Shown here: in pieces, positions 44,991 to 57,019 of the stretch
Numbering within the stretch: the stretch's first letter is position 1
How the letters are laid out: each line of letters begins with the position of its first letter
Assembly (NCBI GenBank): GCA_036250195.1
Contig: JAVHZZ010000005.1
Coordinates: 184,398,448 to 184,462,447 of the forward strand
DNA: 64,000 bases
Direction of reading: 5' to 3'
Source: Mixophyes australis
Taxonomy: Eukaryota > Chordata > Amphibia > Anura > Limnodynastidae
Translations under genes and position numbers: made by a program
Notes under the pieces: generated by a model
What the model saw: only the letters and a program-made list of their open reading frames with translations
Database searches by the model: none
What the model was told of the DNA's origin: nothing

Positions 44991-46263
44991 ATTCTCTACC
45001 TGTGCTACACTTAAGTAGCATTTTATAATTAATGCTATTCAGTTATTATTAATGCAATGGAACTGGACTGGCAGCGTGGATTTACATTTCAAACTTATCT
45101 TTCAACTTTATGAAGACAGTCTGTGTCCAGCTTTTTTAATTACCAAATCTGCTAGTTTGACTAATTTTATACTTCACAATTGTAAGAATTTTCAGACTAT
45201 ATATGATTCTTGTATTTTGCATCCAAGTCAATATTCCAGCTAGTCTGATACGGGAGTATCATATTTTTAGTGTGTTTTGTTGTTTCTCTCAGTCTCTCCT
45301 TTTTTCAGTTTCTGTCAGTCACTGTGTTAGTGCTGGAAAATGCCAACCTAGTTCTTTAACACACTTCAAACTTAAAATTAAGAAAGAAACTGCACTTTAA
45401 TGTAATTGCACTACAGGCAATTATGCTTCTAAAATGTCACATAATATAAAAGCAGCAAAGTGTATTTGTTGTAATATTTAAGGAGACAAAAAGGCAGCAA
45501 TATGTCTCATTGCCTTTAATCTGGCAAGTATGAATTAGAAACACAGGATTGCATAATTCTTGACATTATAAGGGCACCACTAATCACATACATAAAACCA
45601 AATATGATAAACATTCACATACTTAAGGACACTTCTTACACTTCTTACACTGTCCAATTGGTGAACCTGAATTTATTCCCCTTCTCAACAGTCACTTTAA
45701 TACCCTTTTTGTTGGCTAATATGGTCTTAAAATTTAACTCTTTGAGAAAATATGGAACAAACTGTGATATTATAAATCAGGTTTACATTTACCAAAGTGT
45801 AAACTTGAGTCAAATAAAATCAATATATAAATAACTGTGGTTGCAGATTTTGTGTTGTGCCAAAGATGACAAATGCCTCAAATTTGACAGCTATCATGTC
45901 ACACTTTAAAGGAGCAAGTAAAGCCACTATTTGACATTAATAGATATCAAACACTGTGTATTGATGAACTAAATAGTATATATATGAAATAACTGGAGTA
46001 ATTTTACTTTAACTAAATATATCAATATTTTTCTATATTTTAAGAGAGAGGTGCTTCTCTAAGAAGGGAGAGTGGCTCATTTAGAGTTGGACCCATTTGC
46101 ATCCAAATTGTGCATGTAAAATGTGCATAGACTATTTATAAGTGCTGCCAAAATTGATCAGTTGCATTTTTATGCTGAGTTGCAAATATAGTAAGATACA
46201 TGCAACTCAAAAAAATATCTCAGAATTCATCCCCATTAAAATACAATTAAAGCGCTTCAAGAT
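44991..46263. other. AT-rich sequence, possible old repeat at 45910-46075
   Basis: The segment 45910-46075 shares blocks with 8155-8260. Otherwise I saw no gene or element. Confidence 0.4.
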
Positions 46264-46496
46264 CAAAACTCACTCACATCAGTCCCTGCCCCATTGGGGC
46301 TTACAGTCTAAATTCTCTAACACACACACACACACACACACACATACAGACAGACAGACACACACACACACACAGACAGACTAAGGTCAATTTGTTAGCA
46401 GCCAATTAACCATCCAGTATGTTTTTGAAGTGTGGGAGGAAACCGGAGCACCCGGAGGAAACCCACACAAACACGGGGAGAATATGCAAACTCCTA
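46264..46496 (-). mobile_element. SINE copy lacking its tail end
   Basis: Reverse orientation: 'catcagtccctgccccattg', then an expanded (CA)n/(CAGA)n tract (46320-46381), then 'agcagccaattaaccatcca', 'gtgggaggaaaccggagcac' and 'acacggggagaatatgcaaa'. The central domain is well preserved. Both the extreme tail and the tRNA-derived head are missing. Confidence 0.8.
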
Positions 46497-46504
46497 AATA
46501 AATA

Positions 46505-46660
46505 ATATTTTTAATATGGGTCACTAATAGTCCCAGCAAGCCCTGGCAGAAAATAAGCTGCTTTGGTATGCTGGTGCTTTAAGAAGTGCCAGCATACTCA
46601 TGGTTGCCAGAGCGTACTGGTTTTTTTTAGAACTAAAAGCATTAGCATGCCTTGGCATAT
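46505..46660. other. Short spacer between two SINE copies
   Basis: It contains 'gtcccagcaagccctggcag', a phrase also seen near 15310 in diverged form. No gene is present. Confidence 0.4.
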
Positions 46661-47130
46661 GTGTGGCTTAGTGCAGTGGATTCCAAACTTTCTCAGTTTA
46701 AGGCACTCCTAAGCCAAAATAATTACCATGTAGTCCTCCGCCTTGCTTGATACTGACCCTGGCCGTAGCACCCCTGTGGGATCGCCATGGGACCCCTGTG
46801 TGATCGCCGCAGCACCCCTGTGAGATCGCCGCGGCACACAGTTTTGGAACCACTGGATTAGTGGTTAGCACTTCTGCCTTACAGCACTAGGGTCATGAGT
46901 TCCAATACCAACCATGGCCTTATCTGTGTGGAGTTTATATGTTCTCCCCGTGTGTGGGTTTCCACCGGGTGCTCCAGTTTCTTCTAACACTCCAAAAACA
47001 TACTAATAGGTTAATTGGCTGCAATCAAATTGACCTTAATCCCTCTTAGGGAATTTAGACTGTAAGTTCATATAAGGCAGGGACTCATGTGAGTGAGTTC
47101 TCTGTACAGCGCTGCGGAATTAGTGGCGCT
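46661..47130 (+). mobile_element. SINE copy split by a hAT MITE
   Basis: The head begins 'gtgtggcttagtg' (46661), is interrupted by 46674-46855, and resumes 'gattagtggttagcacttct'. The B-box-like 'gtcatgagttccaat', central domain ('gtgtgtgggtttccaccggg') and L2-like tail ('gtacagcgctgcggaattag') follow. The tail ends abruptly at 47130 where the CR1 LINE begins. Confidence 0.8.
46674..46855. mobile_element. hAT-type MITE inside the SINE A box
   Basis: The ends are CAGTGGATTCCAAAC and the near-inverse of GTTTTGGAACCACTG. The flanks 'gcttagtg' and 'gattagtg' match at 7 of 8 positions. The interior contains about three units of a ~24-bp repeat ('gcacccctgtgagatcgcc'). It is 182 bp and non-coding. 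Confidence 0.8.
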
Positions 47131-47402
47131 ACATAGTAACATAGTTGATGAGGTTGAAAAAAGACACCAGTCCATCAAGTTCAACCTATTTTGGATCTCC
47201 TGCGATCCTGCACTTATATTTGAAATTCATCCAGAGTAAGCAACCGCCAATCTGTTTCAATCTTGAAAATCCCCCCAGACTCAATATTGCAGTCCTAGTT
47301 TTACCCTATATCCACTACGATCCTACATTTTAATTAACGGTCGTATCCCTGGATACACCTTTCCGCTAAAAATTTGTCTAACCCTTTCTTAAACATATCT
47401 AT

Positions 47403-50400
47403 TTAATCTGCCATCACAACCTTCCCTGGCAATGAATTCCATATCTTTACTGCCCTTACTGTAAAGAACCCCTTCCTTTGCTGGTTGTGAAATTTCCTCT
47501 CCTCTAAACTTAGGGGGTGACCACGTGTCCTGTGTATAGTCCTTGGGGTAAAAAGTTCCCATGAAAGTTCTCTGTATTGACACCTAATGTATTTGTGCAT
47601 AGTAATCATATCTCCCCTTAGACGCCTCTTTTCTAAAGTAAACATGCCTAAACTGGCTAACCTTTCCTCATAACTTAATGACTCCATACCCTTTATCAAT
47701 TTTGTCACCCTTCTCTGAACCCTTTCTAGTTCCAAATTATCTTTTTTATAGAGTAGTGCCCAGAACTGTACTGCATATTCAAGATGAGGTCTTACCAACG
47801 ATTTTATACAGTGGCAAAATTACACTGTCTTCCCTTGCATCTATGCCCCTTTTTATGCATGCCAATACTTTGTTTGCCCTTGCAGCTGCTGCTTGCCATT
47901 GAGCACTATTGCTAAGTCTACTGTCTATGAGCACTCCCAAATCCTTTTCCATTATAGATTCTCCTAAATTAATTCCATTTAATTTATAGATTGCGTTCTT
48001 GTTTTTGATCCCTGAATGCATAACCTTACATTTATCTGTGTTAAACCTCATATTCCATTTGGCCACCCAATCCTCCAGTTTATTTAAGTCCCTCTGTAGA
48101 GAAGCTACATCTTGCTCTGATTTTATTATCTTACAGAGTTTAGTGTCATCTGCAAAAATAGTAACTTTACTCTCTAAACCAGTGATGGCTAACCTTTTCA
48201 GCTTGGTGTGTCAAAAATCGGAAAAAAGTGTAGCCTTTCTTGGGTCGCGTGTCATTTCAAGAAAAAAAAAAAAGTGTGTGTATATGTATATATATATATA
48301 TATATATTTGTCATTGGGCTACAGGGTGAAACCAGATACTGGCCATTGTATTGTATTGTATTATAGGATTAAAAAAGTAGAGGAATCCTCTACTTTTTTA
48401 ATCCTATAATACAATATTTATATATAATCACACAGCTCTGCATACCCTGCAGGCTCGCCAGAAATAGAGTCCTTTGTCTATTAATAAAAACACTACATAA
48501 GATTGATTGTGACAGGATCTGAAGCTATTTTACAATTTAATATTTGATATATTAAGTGCAAGTCCTACCGTGCCCCAGAGAAGCCAGCCATTGATGCCGG
48601 GAGATATGCAATGTACAACTCCCCATTTCGACGATGGGGAGTTGCACAGCAGCCGCGGCGCTGCTGTATAGAAAAAATATTTGGTATGTTTAAAACAAGT
48701 AGTTTGACTGACTCGACTGGCGTATCAGTCAAACTGCCTCAGCGTGTCACGAGTGACACACGTGTCATAGGTTAGCCATCACGGCTCTAAACCATCACCA
48801 AGGTCATTAATGAATATATTAAAAAAGAGTGGCCCCAGCACGGAACCTTGAGGTACTCCACTTAAGACTTTTGACCAATTAGAAAATGTCCCATTTATCA
48901 CAACTCTCTGTTCAATATTCTCTAACCAGTTTTCAATTCAAGTACAAATGTTGATTCCTAGACCCAGTTTCCTAATTTTGTAAACCAACCTCTTGTGTGG
49001 CACTGTATCAAAGGCCTTTGCAAAATCTAAGTAGACCAGATCTCCTGCGCTGCCCTGATCTAAGTTTCCACTAAATTCCTCGTAGATACTAATTAGATTA
49101 GTTTGACATGACCTATCCCTCACAAATCCATGTTGATTCCTACTAATAATTTTATGGCGTACCAAGTAATCCTGAATACTATCCCTTAAAATACCTTCCA
49201 GTAGTTTCCTCACTATTGATGTCAGGCTTACAGGTCTATAATTCCCTGGTTGTGATCTCGTCCCCTTTTTAAACAAAGAAACACCACATCTGCTATTCGC
49301 CAATCCCTTGGTACTGAGCCTGATGAGATTGAATCTCTGAAAATTAAGAATAGCGGTCTAGCTATTTCCGAGTTTAACTCCATAAGGACCCTTGGGTGTA
49401 TGCCATCTGGACCTGGAGCTTTATTTATCTTAATTTTCTTCAGTCACCTTTGGACTTGTTCCACTGACAACCAAGTATTAATTAATGGCATGGTTTCATT
49501 TCCATTTTTATGTATTACTTCTACCATTTGTTCCTCTCTGGTAAATACTGAAGAAAAGAAAGTGTTTAATACCTCTGCTTTTTCCTTAGTATCATTTATC
49601 AATTCACCCATCACACTTCTTAGGGGTCCTATATTATCTTTTTTAATCCTTTTGCCATTTATATACTTAAAAAACTATTCGGGGTTTGTCTTACTTTCTT
49701 TTGCAACGTGCCTTTCATTTTCTAATTTAGCCAATCTAATTTCCTTTTTGCATGTTTTATTACATTCCTTGTACCTACGGAAGGACTCCTCTGACCCTTC
49801 AGACTTAAACAATTTAAATGCACGCTTCTTCCTTTGCATTTCTTCCCTTACCTTTTTATTTAGCCACATTGGTTAAGACTTAATTCTTTTACATTTATTT
49901 CCCATAGGAATGAACTTATACATGAATGTTTCCAACAACATTTTAAAGACTGCCCACTTTTTCTTCCGTATTTTTTCCTTCAAAGGCTTTGTCCCAGTCT
50001 ATGCTCTATATAGACTCCTTTAGCATATTAAAATTTGCCTTTCTAAAGTTTAAAGTCCTAGTTGATCCCTTATACCGTTGCTTCTGGAAACTAATTTCAA
50101 ATGAGACCATATTATGATCACTGTTTCCCAAGTGCTCCCTTACTTGAATATTTGATATTACGTTTACATTGTTTGTTATTACTAGGTCCAGTATAGTCCG
50201 GTTCCTAGTTGGTTCCTCTACTAATTGGGACATGTAATGGTCTTTTAGCGTGCTCAGAAACCTATTTCCCCTAGCTGTACCGCAGGTCTCAGTACTCCAA
50301 TCAATGTCCGGATAATTAAAATCCCCCATAAATAAAATTTGACCTAGTTGTGTAGCCTTTTTTAATTTGCTGTAGAAGTTGGGCTTCCTCAATCGTACTA

Positions 50401-50741
50401 ATATCTGGCGGTTTATAGCATATCCCTATCAGCAACTTCTCTGAACTTTTTACTCCGCTGGATATTTCCACCAACAATGCCTCTGTATTATCACCAATAT
50501 TCTCATATATAACTTCCTGAATACTTGGTTTTAATTCTGGCTTAATATAAAGACATACTCCTCCTCCCCTTTTATTTACCCTATCCCTCCTGAAGAGAGA
50601 ATAGCCTTTTAAGTTGACTGCCCAGTCATGTGTATCATCCCACCAGGTCTCCGTAATACCTATAATATCATACTGCTCATTCATTGCTACTAGTTCTAAC
50701 TCCCCCATTTTACCTGTCAGGCTTCTTGCATTTGCAAGCAT
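47403..50741 (-). pseudogene. CR1 ORF2 (endonuclease and reverse transcriptase), broken
   Basis: Endonuclease motifs in order: NARSL, GITETWW, RGGGVCLY, MGDFNYPDIDW (near 50330) and SDHNMVSFEI (near 50090). Reverse transcriptase motifs: [49 protein letters not shown] (near 48850) and FADDTKLC (near 48150). The C-terminal part includes RGDMITMHKYI and VKIWNSLPGKVV. The endonuclease frame shifts between 50392 and 50316, further frame changes lie between 49870 and 48938, and the hAT MITE sits between [11 protein letters not shown] and FADD. The protein would nick target DNA and copy LINE RNA there; this copy cannot. Confidence 0.85.
48180..48784. mobile_element. hAT-type MITE, 605 bp, in the CR1 RT domain
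   Basis: It starts CAGTGATGGCTAACC and ends with the inverse GGTTAGCCATCACGG. The 8-bp 'ctctaaac' is perfectly duplicated (48172-48179 and 48785-48792). It contains (TA)n near 48286-48306, a perfect 31-bp inverted repeat with a 1-nt loop (48354-48384 and 48386-48416), and a palindromic 'actccccatttcg' to 'cgatggggagt' stem near 48620-48645. It is non-coding. Confidence 0.9.
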
Positions 50742-51025
50742 ACACTTAAGTCTATTGCCTCCCTTAGTTATTTCTTTTTGCTTTAAAAAGGGCCTCTCCT
50801 TATCAGCTATGCTTCCCTTTCCCCCCTCTCCACCCCCTTGCCTCTTGTTAAATTCCTCCTTACTACTCTCAATGTCTATCCCATAAATACTTGCTTGCCC
50901 CTCCCCCCAGAGCCTAGTTTAAAATTTCCTCCAACCTTCTAACCATCCTCTCCCCTAGCACTGCAGCCCCCTTCTCATTCAGGTGCAATCCATCACGACA
51001 ATAAAGATGGCAACTGACCGAGAAA

Positions 51026-51721
51026 TCAGTCCAGTGCTCTAAGAATCCAAAACCCTCCTTCATCTTTTAGCCACGCATTAACCTCCCTAATCTCCCGCTG
51101 CCTTTCTGGACTAGCGTGTGCCACAGGTAGTATTTCTGAAAATACTACCTTGGATGTCCTTGCCTTAAGTTTGCAACCTATGTCCCTGAAATCATTCTTT
51201 AGGACACCCCTTCTTCCTCTAACTCGGTCATTGGTGCCAACATGCACCAAAACCGCTGGGTCATTCCCATTCCCTCCCAACAATTTGTCCACCCGATCCG
51301 CAATATGCCGAGCCCGAGCACCCGGGAGACAACACACTGTTCGGCATGCACGGTCCCGGTAACAGATTGCCCTATCTACCTTCCTAATAATTGAATCCCC
51401 TACCACCACAATCTGCCTGGGTACCTGATTAACATTGGTCCCCTCTATGCTGGAGAGACCATTCCCCTGGTTGCTAGAGGAAGCAGTCTCATCCAACTCC
51501 ACCAATTCTGAACTGCCTTCCACAGTATCTTCATCCAATCTGGCAAATCTGCTGGCATTGCTTAGCTCAGAGTTGGCCTGCCTCTTTCTCCCTCTGCTAC
51601 CCCTAGTAACTGTTACCCAGCTGCCTACCTGTGCATCCTCCTCTGTCTCTGCTCCACCCTGCTCAGCTAACGAATCAATGGTGAGCTGTAAACTTTGCTC
51701 CAGGTTGGCAATGTCCCTCAA
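51026..51721 (-). pseudogene. CR1 ORF1 with esterase-like (SGNH) domain
   Basis: About 230 codons are open on the minus strand. The N-terminal third is acidic and Gln/Ser-rich. The C-terminal half has IVVVGDSIIRKVD (Gly-Asp-Ser nucleophile block), CLPGARARHIADRVD and VLVHVGTND, the blocks of SGNH/GDSL esterases that occur in ORF1 of several CR1 families. No ATG lies clearly at the start: the frame is open to a TAA about 75 bp upstream without one. A frameshift may therefore separate the true start. Confidence 0.75.
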
Positions 51722-51780
51722 TGTTGCAATGGTCTGCTTTAGATCAGTTACATAAATAGCTGCTGCTGCTGAGTTGATGA

Positions 51781-53359
51781 TGATACATTACCCATTGGGA
51801 CCTGTAATGGTACATAAAGAAAAATTTAAATAAAAAAACACCTATACCACTGTAAAAGCCCTTTAAGCTAAATAAACCCTTCCCCATTCTCTCATTCTCC
51901 ACTTTATTATACTACTAAATTATTTTTCTCTATTTTCTTTCTTCTCTGGCAATCCCAAGGAAAAAAAACTAAAAACCCTCCTTGAGGGGCTGCAATGCAA
52001 ATGACAGGCTTGGGGCCTGTCTGCAAGTAACCAATCAAGAGCAGGTTAACTTTGATTGGTTAGAGCATATAGACCTCATTTGGGTTCTCAATGAACAATG
52101 AAGTTCAATCCCTCAGGAACTTAGCCCCGTGCTTAATAGTTTGGGGAGATCAACTCCACTCTATCAATGTTCATATATTTTCAACCTATTGTATGACAAA
52201 CCCAGCCAGTCATAGCCTGTGACTGCTTGTGGTGGACATCACGCTGTTTCCCGCACATTAGCGCTAGCCAGTCAGTGTCACACTGGTTTTTTTAAGAAAT
52301 ATGTTGCTCTTTTATTTTATTCTTTTTAGCACTCATAGATCTGAGCTGATGGTCATCATCAGCATGGATTTTTACTCAAGGGGTCAAGGACCCACAAGAG
52401 AATCAACTCCTCACAGGCTTCATCTGCGGATCCATCAACCTCTAATTGTTTCGCATTTATGTGAACATGCCTTTAGTGTAATTGTTCTACACTTGCCCAG
52501 CACTTCCCACCTCCATTCTACCTCTGTAGCTATAAGGAGACACAAGTCAAGCATATGCGAAAAGATAGGCACGGTAATACTTTACTTTTTAAGAGGGTTT
52601 AAGTGGAATGGCAGGCTAACACTAATCCATTTATTTTAACTTCATGATGTATATTTGAAGATTTTAATTTTGGTGCTTTTTTGTGCACACATAAACGCTA
52701 GATTTAAATCTAACTGAAGTTTACTAAGGTGCACAATGCCAAAACTTCAAACATCACCGTATTTTATAACATGACATAGACTAAAGAGGAGAATTTTTTT
52801 AAAGGTGTTCCACAGAGCATTGACCTCATTCCGCAATTGGGTGCAGAATTTCACATATTTCTCTGGCAGAATTGTGACATAGAATGTCTTACCTCAAACA
52901 CACCACCGAGTGAAATTAATTGACATCATAGTCCTTTCAGTTCTATTTATAAACTATAAAATACAGACAGAGAATACAGAATTTATAAATACAATGCAGA
53001 ATGTCACTGCACACAACGGTGATGCAAAAGCAAAACTTGAAGATTGTATTGTCTTTTACCTATAAATTTGTAAGCTCATTTGAGGAGGGCCATTTTTACC
53101 TTATGTTTTATGCTATTATATGTTATTTACAGGGGCTGGCATGGCTGAGGGACAGGGGGGCATCTGGTCACATAGTGGGCTACCATGTGCTAGGTCACTG
53201 GGCTACCTGCATTTTTTTTCCCTTTAAAATTTACCTTACAGGTTGCTGAGCCGAGTCTCTCCCTTCCCTTTTGCCAGCCAGTCCCAGGGTATTTTTTTGT
53301 ATTAAGATACCCTGAATGTACAGCAGTATATAATATGTTAACACTTTATAAGTAAAGAA

Positions 53360-53390
<31 letters not shown>

Positions 53391-53773
53391 AATAATAATA
53401 TTAATTCCTGTGTCTAAGAAATTATTTAGACATATTGCCTAATACTTAGCCATTTGATGAAACAGTTAGTTTGGTAAAGTAAACCGGACAGAAAATGACT
53501 TTCTATCCTAGATTTGTTTTGGCAGTAGAATTTGCAGAATATGCAATTGTGTAACCATTTCTTTGATGCAGTCATTCAATATTTTTGTGATAATATATAA
53601 ATACTAAAAAATCATTTTGTTGTTATTGAAGTTTATTATGTGAAATCATTGAATGTTATTGATATAAACCATATGCATCTCTGACTTTATTAAATCGTCT
53701 TTCTCCATGAATGCAAATCATGTGTGTGCAGCTATCTCAAGTAACAGGTTTAAAGTGCAGGGAACTTGAAAAG

Positions 53774-53809
<36 letters not shown>

Positions 53810-54304
53810 TATTCTTCTGCGCTAATACAGCTGTTTATGTTAGTATATGTAAGGGTTGGGAACAGCAACATTTCAGTCCTGACTAAGGCAGCACATAGGT
53901 TAGACATCATGTATATAATCATGCTATTAAGGATACTTTACAAGTGTACAAGAAAACAACATTTAGAGTACTAATTTAAAATCAATCTCCGATAATAATA
54001 ACAGAGAACTCTGCAACTCCAAGAGCAATAAGAAGAATCAAGCAATAATAACTTGATTATTTGGAATCTGGGCACAACTTATTTGATTATTATTACCCTG
54101 GTATCCGTGGACTGGGTATTTCTGGAAGGTCCTAATGTCCTTCTGGGGAACTCCTATGAAAAATTCTTATTTCAGTATATAAGATTCAAATAACAGTCAG
54201 AATCAAACCAAACTGTTTGAAATCATCTTAAAAATATATAGATCTCAGAACATAAAGGTCCAAGTAAAAGAACCATAGGTGGTCTGAGTGGTATGTATGG
54301 TATA
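51781..54304. other. CR1 5' flank, then AT-rich sequence with microsatellites
   Basis: The first few hundred bases may still be CR1 5' UTR. (ATT)n/(AAT)n lies at about 53361-53400 and (TA)n at about 53779-53804. The segment 53830-53945 shares words with 55080-55180 ('gttgggaac', 'tttcagtcctgac'), an unnamed low-copy repeat. No gene is supported. Confidence 0.4.
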
Positions 54305-54545
54305 TATGTTATTATTAACACTTTTTTATATAGCGCCTATATATTATGCAAAGCTTTACAGAGAAGAATGAATCATTCACATCAGTCCTTGCCCCAGTGG
54401 TACTTGCAATATAAGTTCCCTACCACTGGAGAAACACACAAGGGTTCATTTTGTCAGAAGACAAATAACATACCTCTATGTCAATGAATTGTGTAAGGAA
54501 ACCAGAGCACCCAGAGGAAGTTCATTCAAAAATGGGGAGAGCATA
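54305..54545 (-). mobile_element. Diverged SINE copy
   Basis: Reverse orientation: 'tatatagcgcctatatatta', 'cattcacatcagtccttgcc', then 'aaccagagcacccagaggaa' and 'aaatggggagagcatac'. It matches the tail and central domain of the SINE family with considerable divergence and no tRNA-derived head. Confidence 0.7.
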
Positions 54546-56256
54546 CAAAACAGAAAATAAACAATAATATAAAGTGAGACTCTAAAATCAGATAGGAGAC
54601 CAATCTGAGTATTCTAATTACTAAACAGCAGTGTTCAGCAAATCGCACCACATTGCTGCACAAAGCTCCCAGAACGGAACAGGTATACGTTTATGATCTC
54701 TCAGCTTCCCATCACTGGACTTCAGACAATTAACACTAACTGCTCACAGTCTCAGAGGTATTCAATTAAGCAGTTCCCCACCACAGCCAGAGTTTAGATG
54801 GAGTAGGAGCTCCAGTCAGAATTCCCTGATAGCCGCTCACAGACGGCACTTCTTTCAATGCTGAATGGTGGGTACTTTAAAAGTCCATTGCTTTTGATAT
54901 CTTAGTATCTTATTATATTCAGGCACCAGAGTTTTCAAAATGATCTTTTCCCCATGTAGATTAAAAGTATTTTATACCCTGAAATCTGCAAGAACAGATT
55001 GTGGAGATAGAAATGCAAGCACAGTCCTTTTGAATCTCCAGACTTCTATAGCAATGAAATAATGAATAAGCTGGTGACAATGTGCTTATGTTAGCGTGTG
55101 TTAGAGTTGGGAACTGCACCCATTTCAGCCCTGACTCAGACAGCATCTATATTATCATGCCATTATGGGTGCTATACGAGGGAGGGCAAATGCTCTTTTG
55201 TGACATCACATGCCCAGTGTTGCAACTGTTTTTACAGGTAAGCACAATATAGTTTCAGAACATCTCAATAAATATTGTGCTGGTCACTTGCCAATGAATA
55301 GCAAAACAGTGAAGCACTATTTGCTAATGCTACTGTCATACAGTAAAAGAGACTTAGCATAGTGCAATGACACAGGGTTATTCTAACAGATAAATTAGAT
55401 ACACATGTGATTCATAATCTCCGTATAGCCTCCAAAATGTTATGCTACCTTTCAGAGATAAACTGAAATAAAGAGATAATGTTCTGTTTCCAGATAAAAA
55501 AAAATATTTAAGATGATGCTAAACAAAACTAGAGCATTTGTCTGTATCTCCTTCTATGTTCATGTTCATGTTCTCTGATTCTCTGACTTAGTGAGTAACA
55601 AGTTGTGATTTCCAAGTTTGTGATGTCATCAAACAGCCCTTTGATATTATCCTCAGTCACAAGTTGTTTCAGAGTTTTGTAACTATAATTACTGCACGTT
55701 GTGGTTTTTTTCTAGATAAAAAGAAAATATTGCTATCCACATCTTGTGACTATATGGGTAATCAAACAAATCTTGCCATATGAATTTTTTTTTGCAAATT
55801 TCATTTTATTAGCTACATAATATTTTTTTTCACAACTTAACAGTTTGCAGTTTAGCTTGTTATCAGTGTATCATTCTAAACAGTGTATATCTTATAGAAT
55901 TTGTCTTGATCATTTACAGCAAATCAAAAAATATCACATTATTAGATATGAAACAACCCATGAGGCCCGGCTCTAGGCAGCTGCCTAGGGCTCCGAGATT
56001 GAGGGTTACTACTGAGATGCCTCATCAGGTGCAGTGTGTGCTCAGTGCAGTGTAAGCAATCAGCAACAGGGGATTTACTCCCTGCTGTGTGACCAACCAG
56101 ATAGTGTGGAACTTGTTCAGAGAGGAAGAGAACTTTCTCTGATTCACTCTTCCTCTCTGAGCTGGAAGTGCTTGTCCGTAGAAAACATTAAATGCAGGAG
56201 GCGATGGGTTTCTGCAACTACTGGGAATAATTCTTACCACCTCTGCTGAATATTGT
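54546..56256. other. AT-rich sequence, no recognised gene
   Basis: Overlapping frames on both strands near 56025-56249 have no domain. A short repeat-like phrase 'ggctctaggcagctgcctag' lies near 55970 and contains a palindrome. Nothing else is supported. Confidence 0.4.
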
Positions 56257-56417
56257 GGGCCTCATTCATCAATGAACACCAAACAAAGGTAATATAGTTA
56301 TACGTATAGTTATATAGTAACAGAGGTTTTTTTAAAAAAAGGCACCTACATCGGACATACGCACAACTGTTTTTATGGTCAATCTTATGCAGCCTATACT
56401 TTCCTTGATGAATACGG
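56257..56417. mobile_element. Short MITE-like element
   Basis: The ends 'cctcattcatcaatgaa' and 'ttccttgatgaatacgg' are near-inverse. It resembles in style, but not in interior, the MITEs at 11532 and 32558. Confidence 0.45.
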
Positions 56418-57019
56418 GAGTAACTTACTTCCATGACATAAAATCTGACAAACAGAGTTGTGTATTTTTATTTGCTCCTCTATCTGATTCCCTGTCTGAT
56501 GTACCTTTGTGTACCACATGCATTTTTATTACTTATTCACAGACCTGTGTATCATGCATTGCCACATCAACCTGTACTGTTGCAAGGTACTGTTACATGA
56601 TATTGCATGATTTGAAAGAATTATATAGAACATACCTCAATCACATTAGTACACATTTGCTTTTAAAAAATAAAACACATACATAAATATTTTTTTTAAG
56701 TAAATTGTTTTTTTTATATAGAAAAATGGAAAAGAAACTTTTTGAACAAAACAACTACAAAAAATCTAACTGTAAAGTTTTTGTTTTAACATCTGAAAAT
56801 ATTTCATTATGTATTTGTTTTCATCTTATTGGTGGTATTTCTTCGCCACCTGTAAAAAAAAAAGTAAATTTTTTTGAAAAAACCAAAAACAATATTCTGA
56901 TATTTTGTAAACATATCTGAGTAAAGGGACATATGTTGGATATATAGACGAGTAAATATATAATGAATGGCTTTTTAATAATAACTGTTTTGTTTCCCTT
57001 TTCAGGATGTATTGCTAGT

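Larger units (their letters stand above)
47131..51780 (-). mobile_element. Near full-length CR1-type LINE
   Basis: Transcribed from right to left. ORF1 with an esterase-like domain (51721-51026) precedes ORF2 with an APE endonuclease (50741-50006), reverse transcriptase (about 49870-48800 and 48180-47780) and C-terminal region (to 47403). The 3' end carries the frog CR1-like phrase 'catagttgatgaggttgaaa' on the plus strand and lacks a poly(A) tail, as usual for CR1. Many frameshifts and a 605-bp hAT insertion (48180-48784) inactivate it. The 5' end is approximate. Confidence 0.85.

Noticed and set aside
46320..46381. A regularly spaced CACA/CAGA block considered as a CRISPR-like array.
   Set aside because: It is a microsatellite expansion inside a SINE, with no spacers.
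50614..51755. Plus-strand frames opposite the CR1 LINE.
   Set aside because: They are shadows of the minus-strand ORF1 and ORF2.
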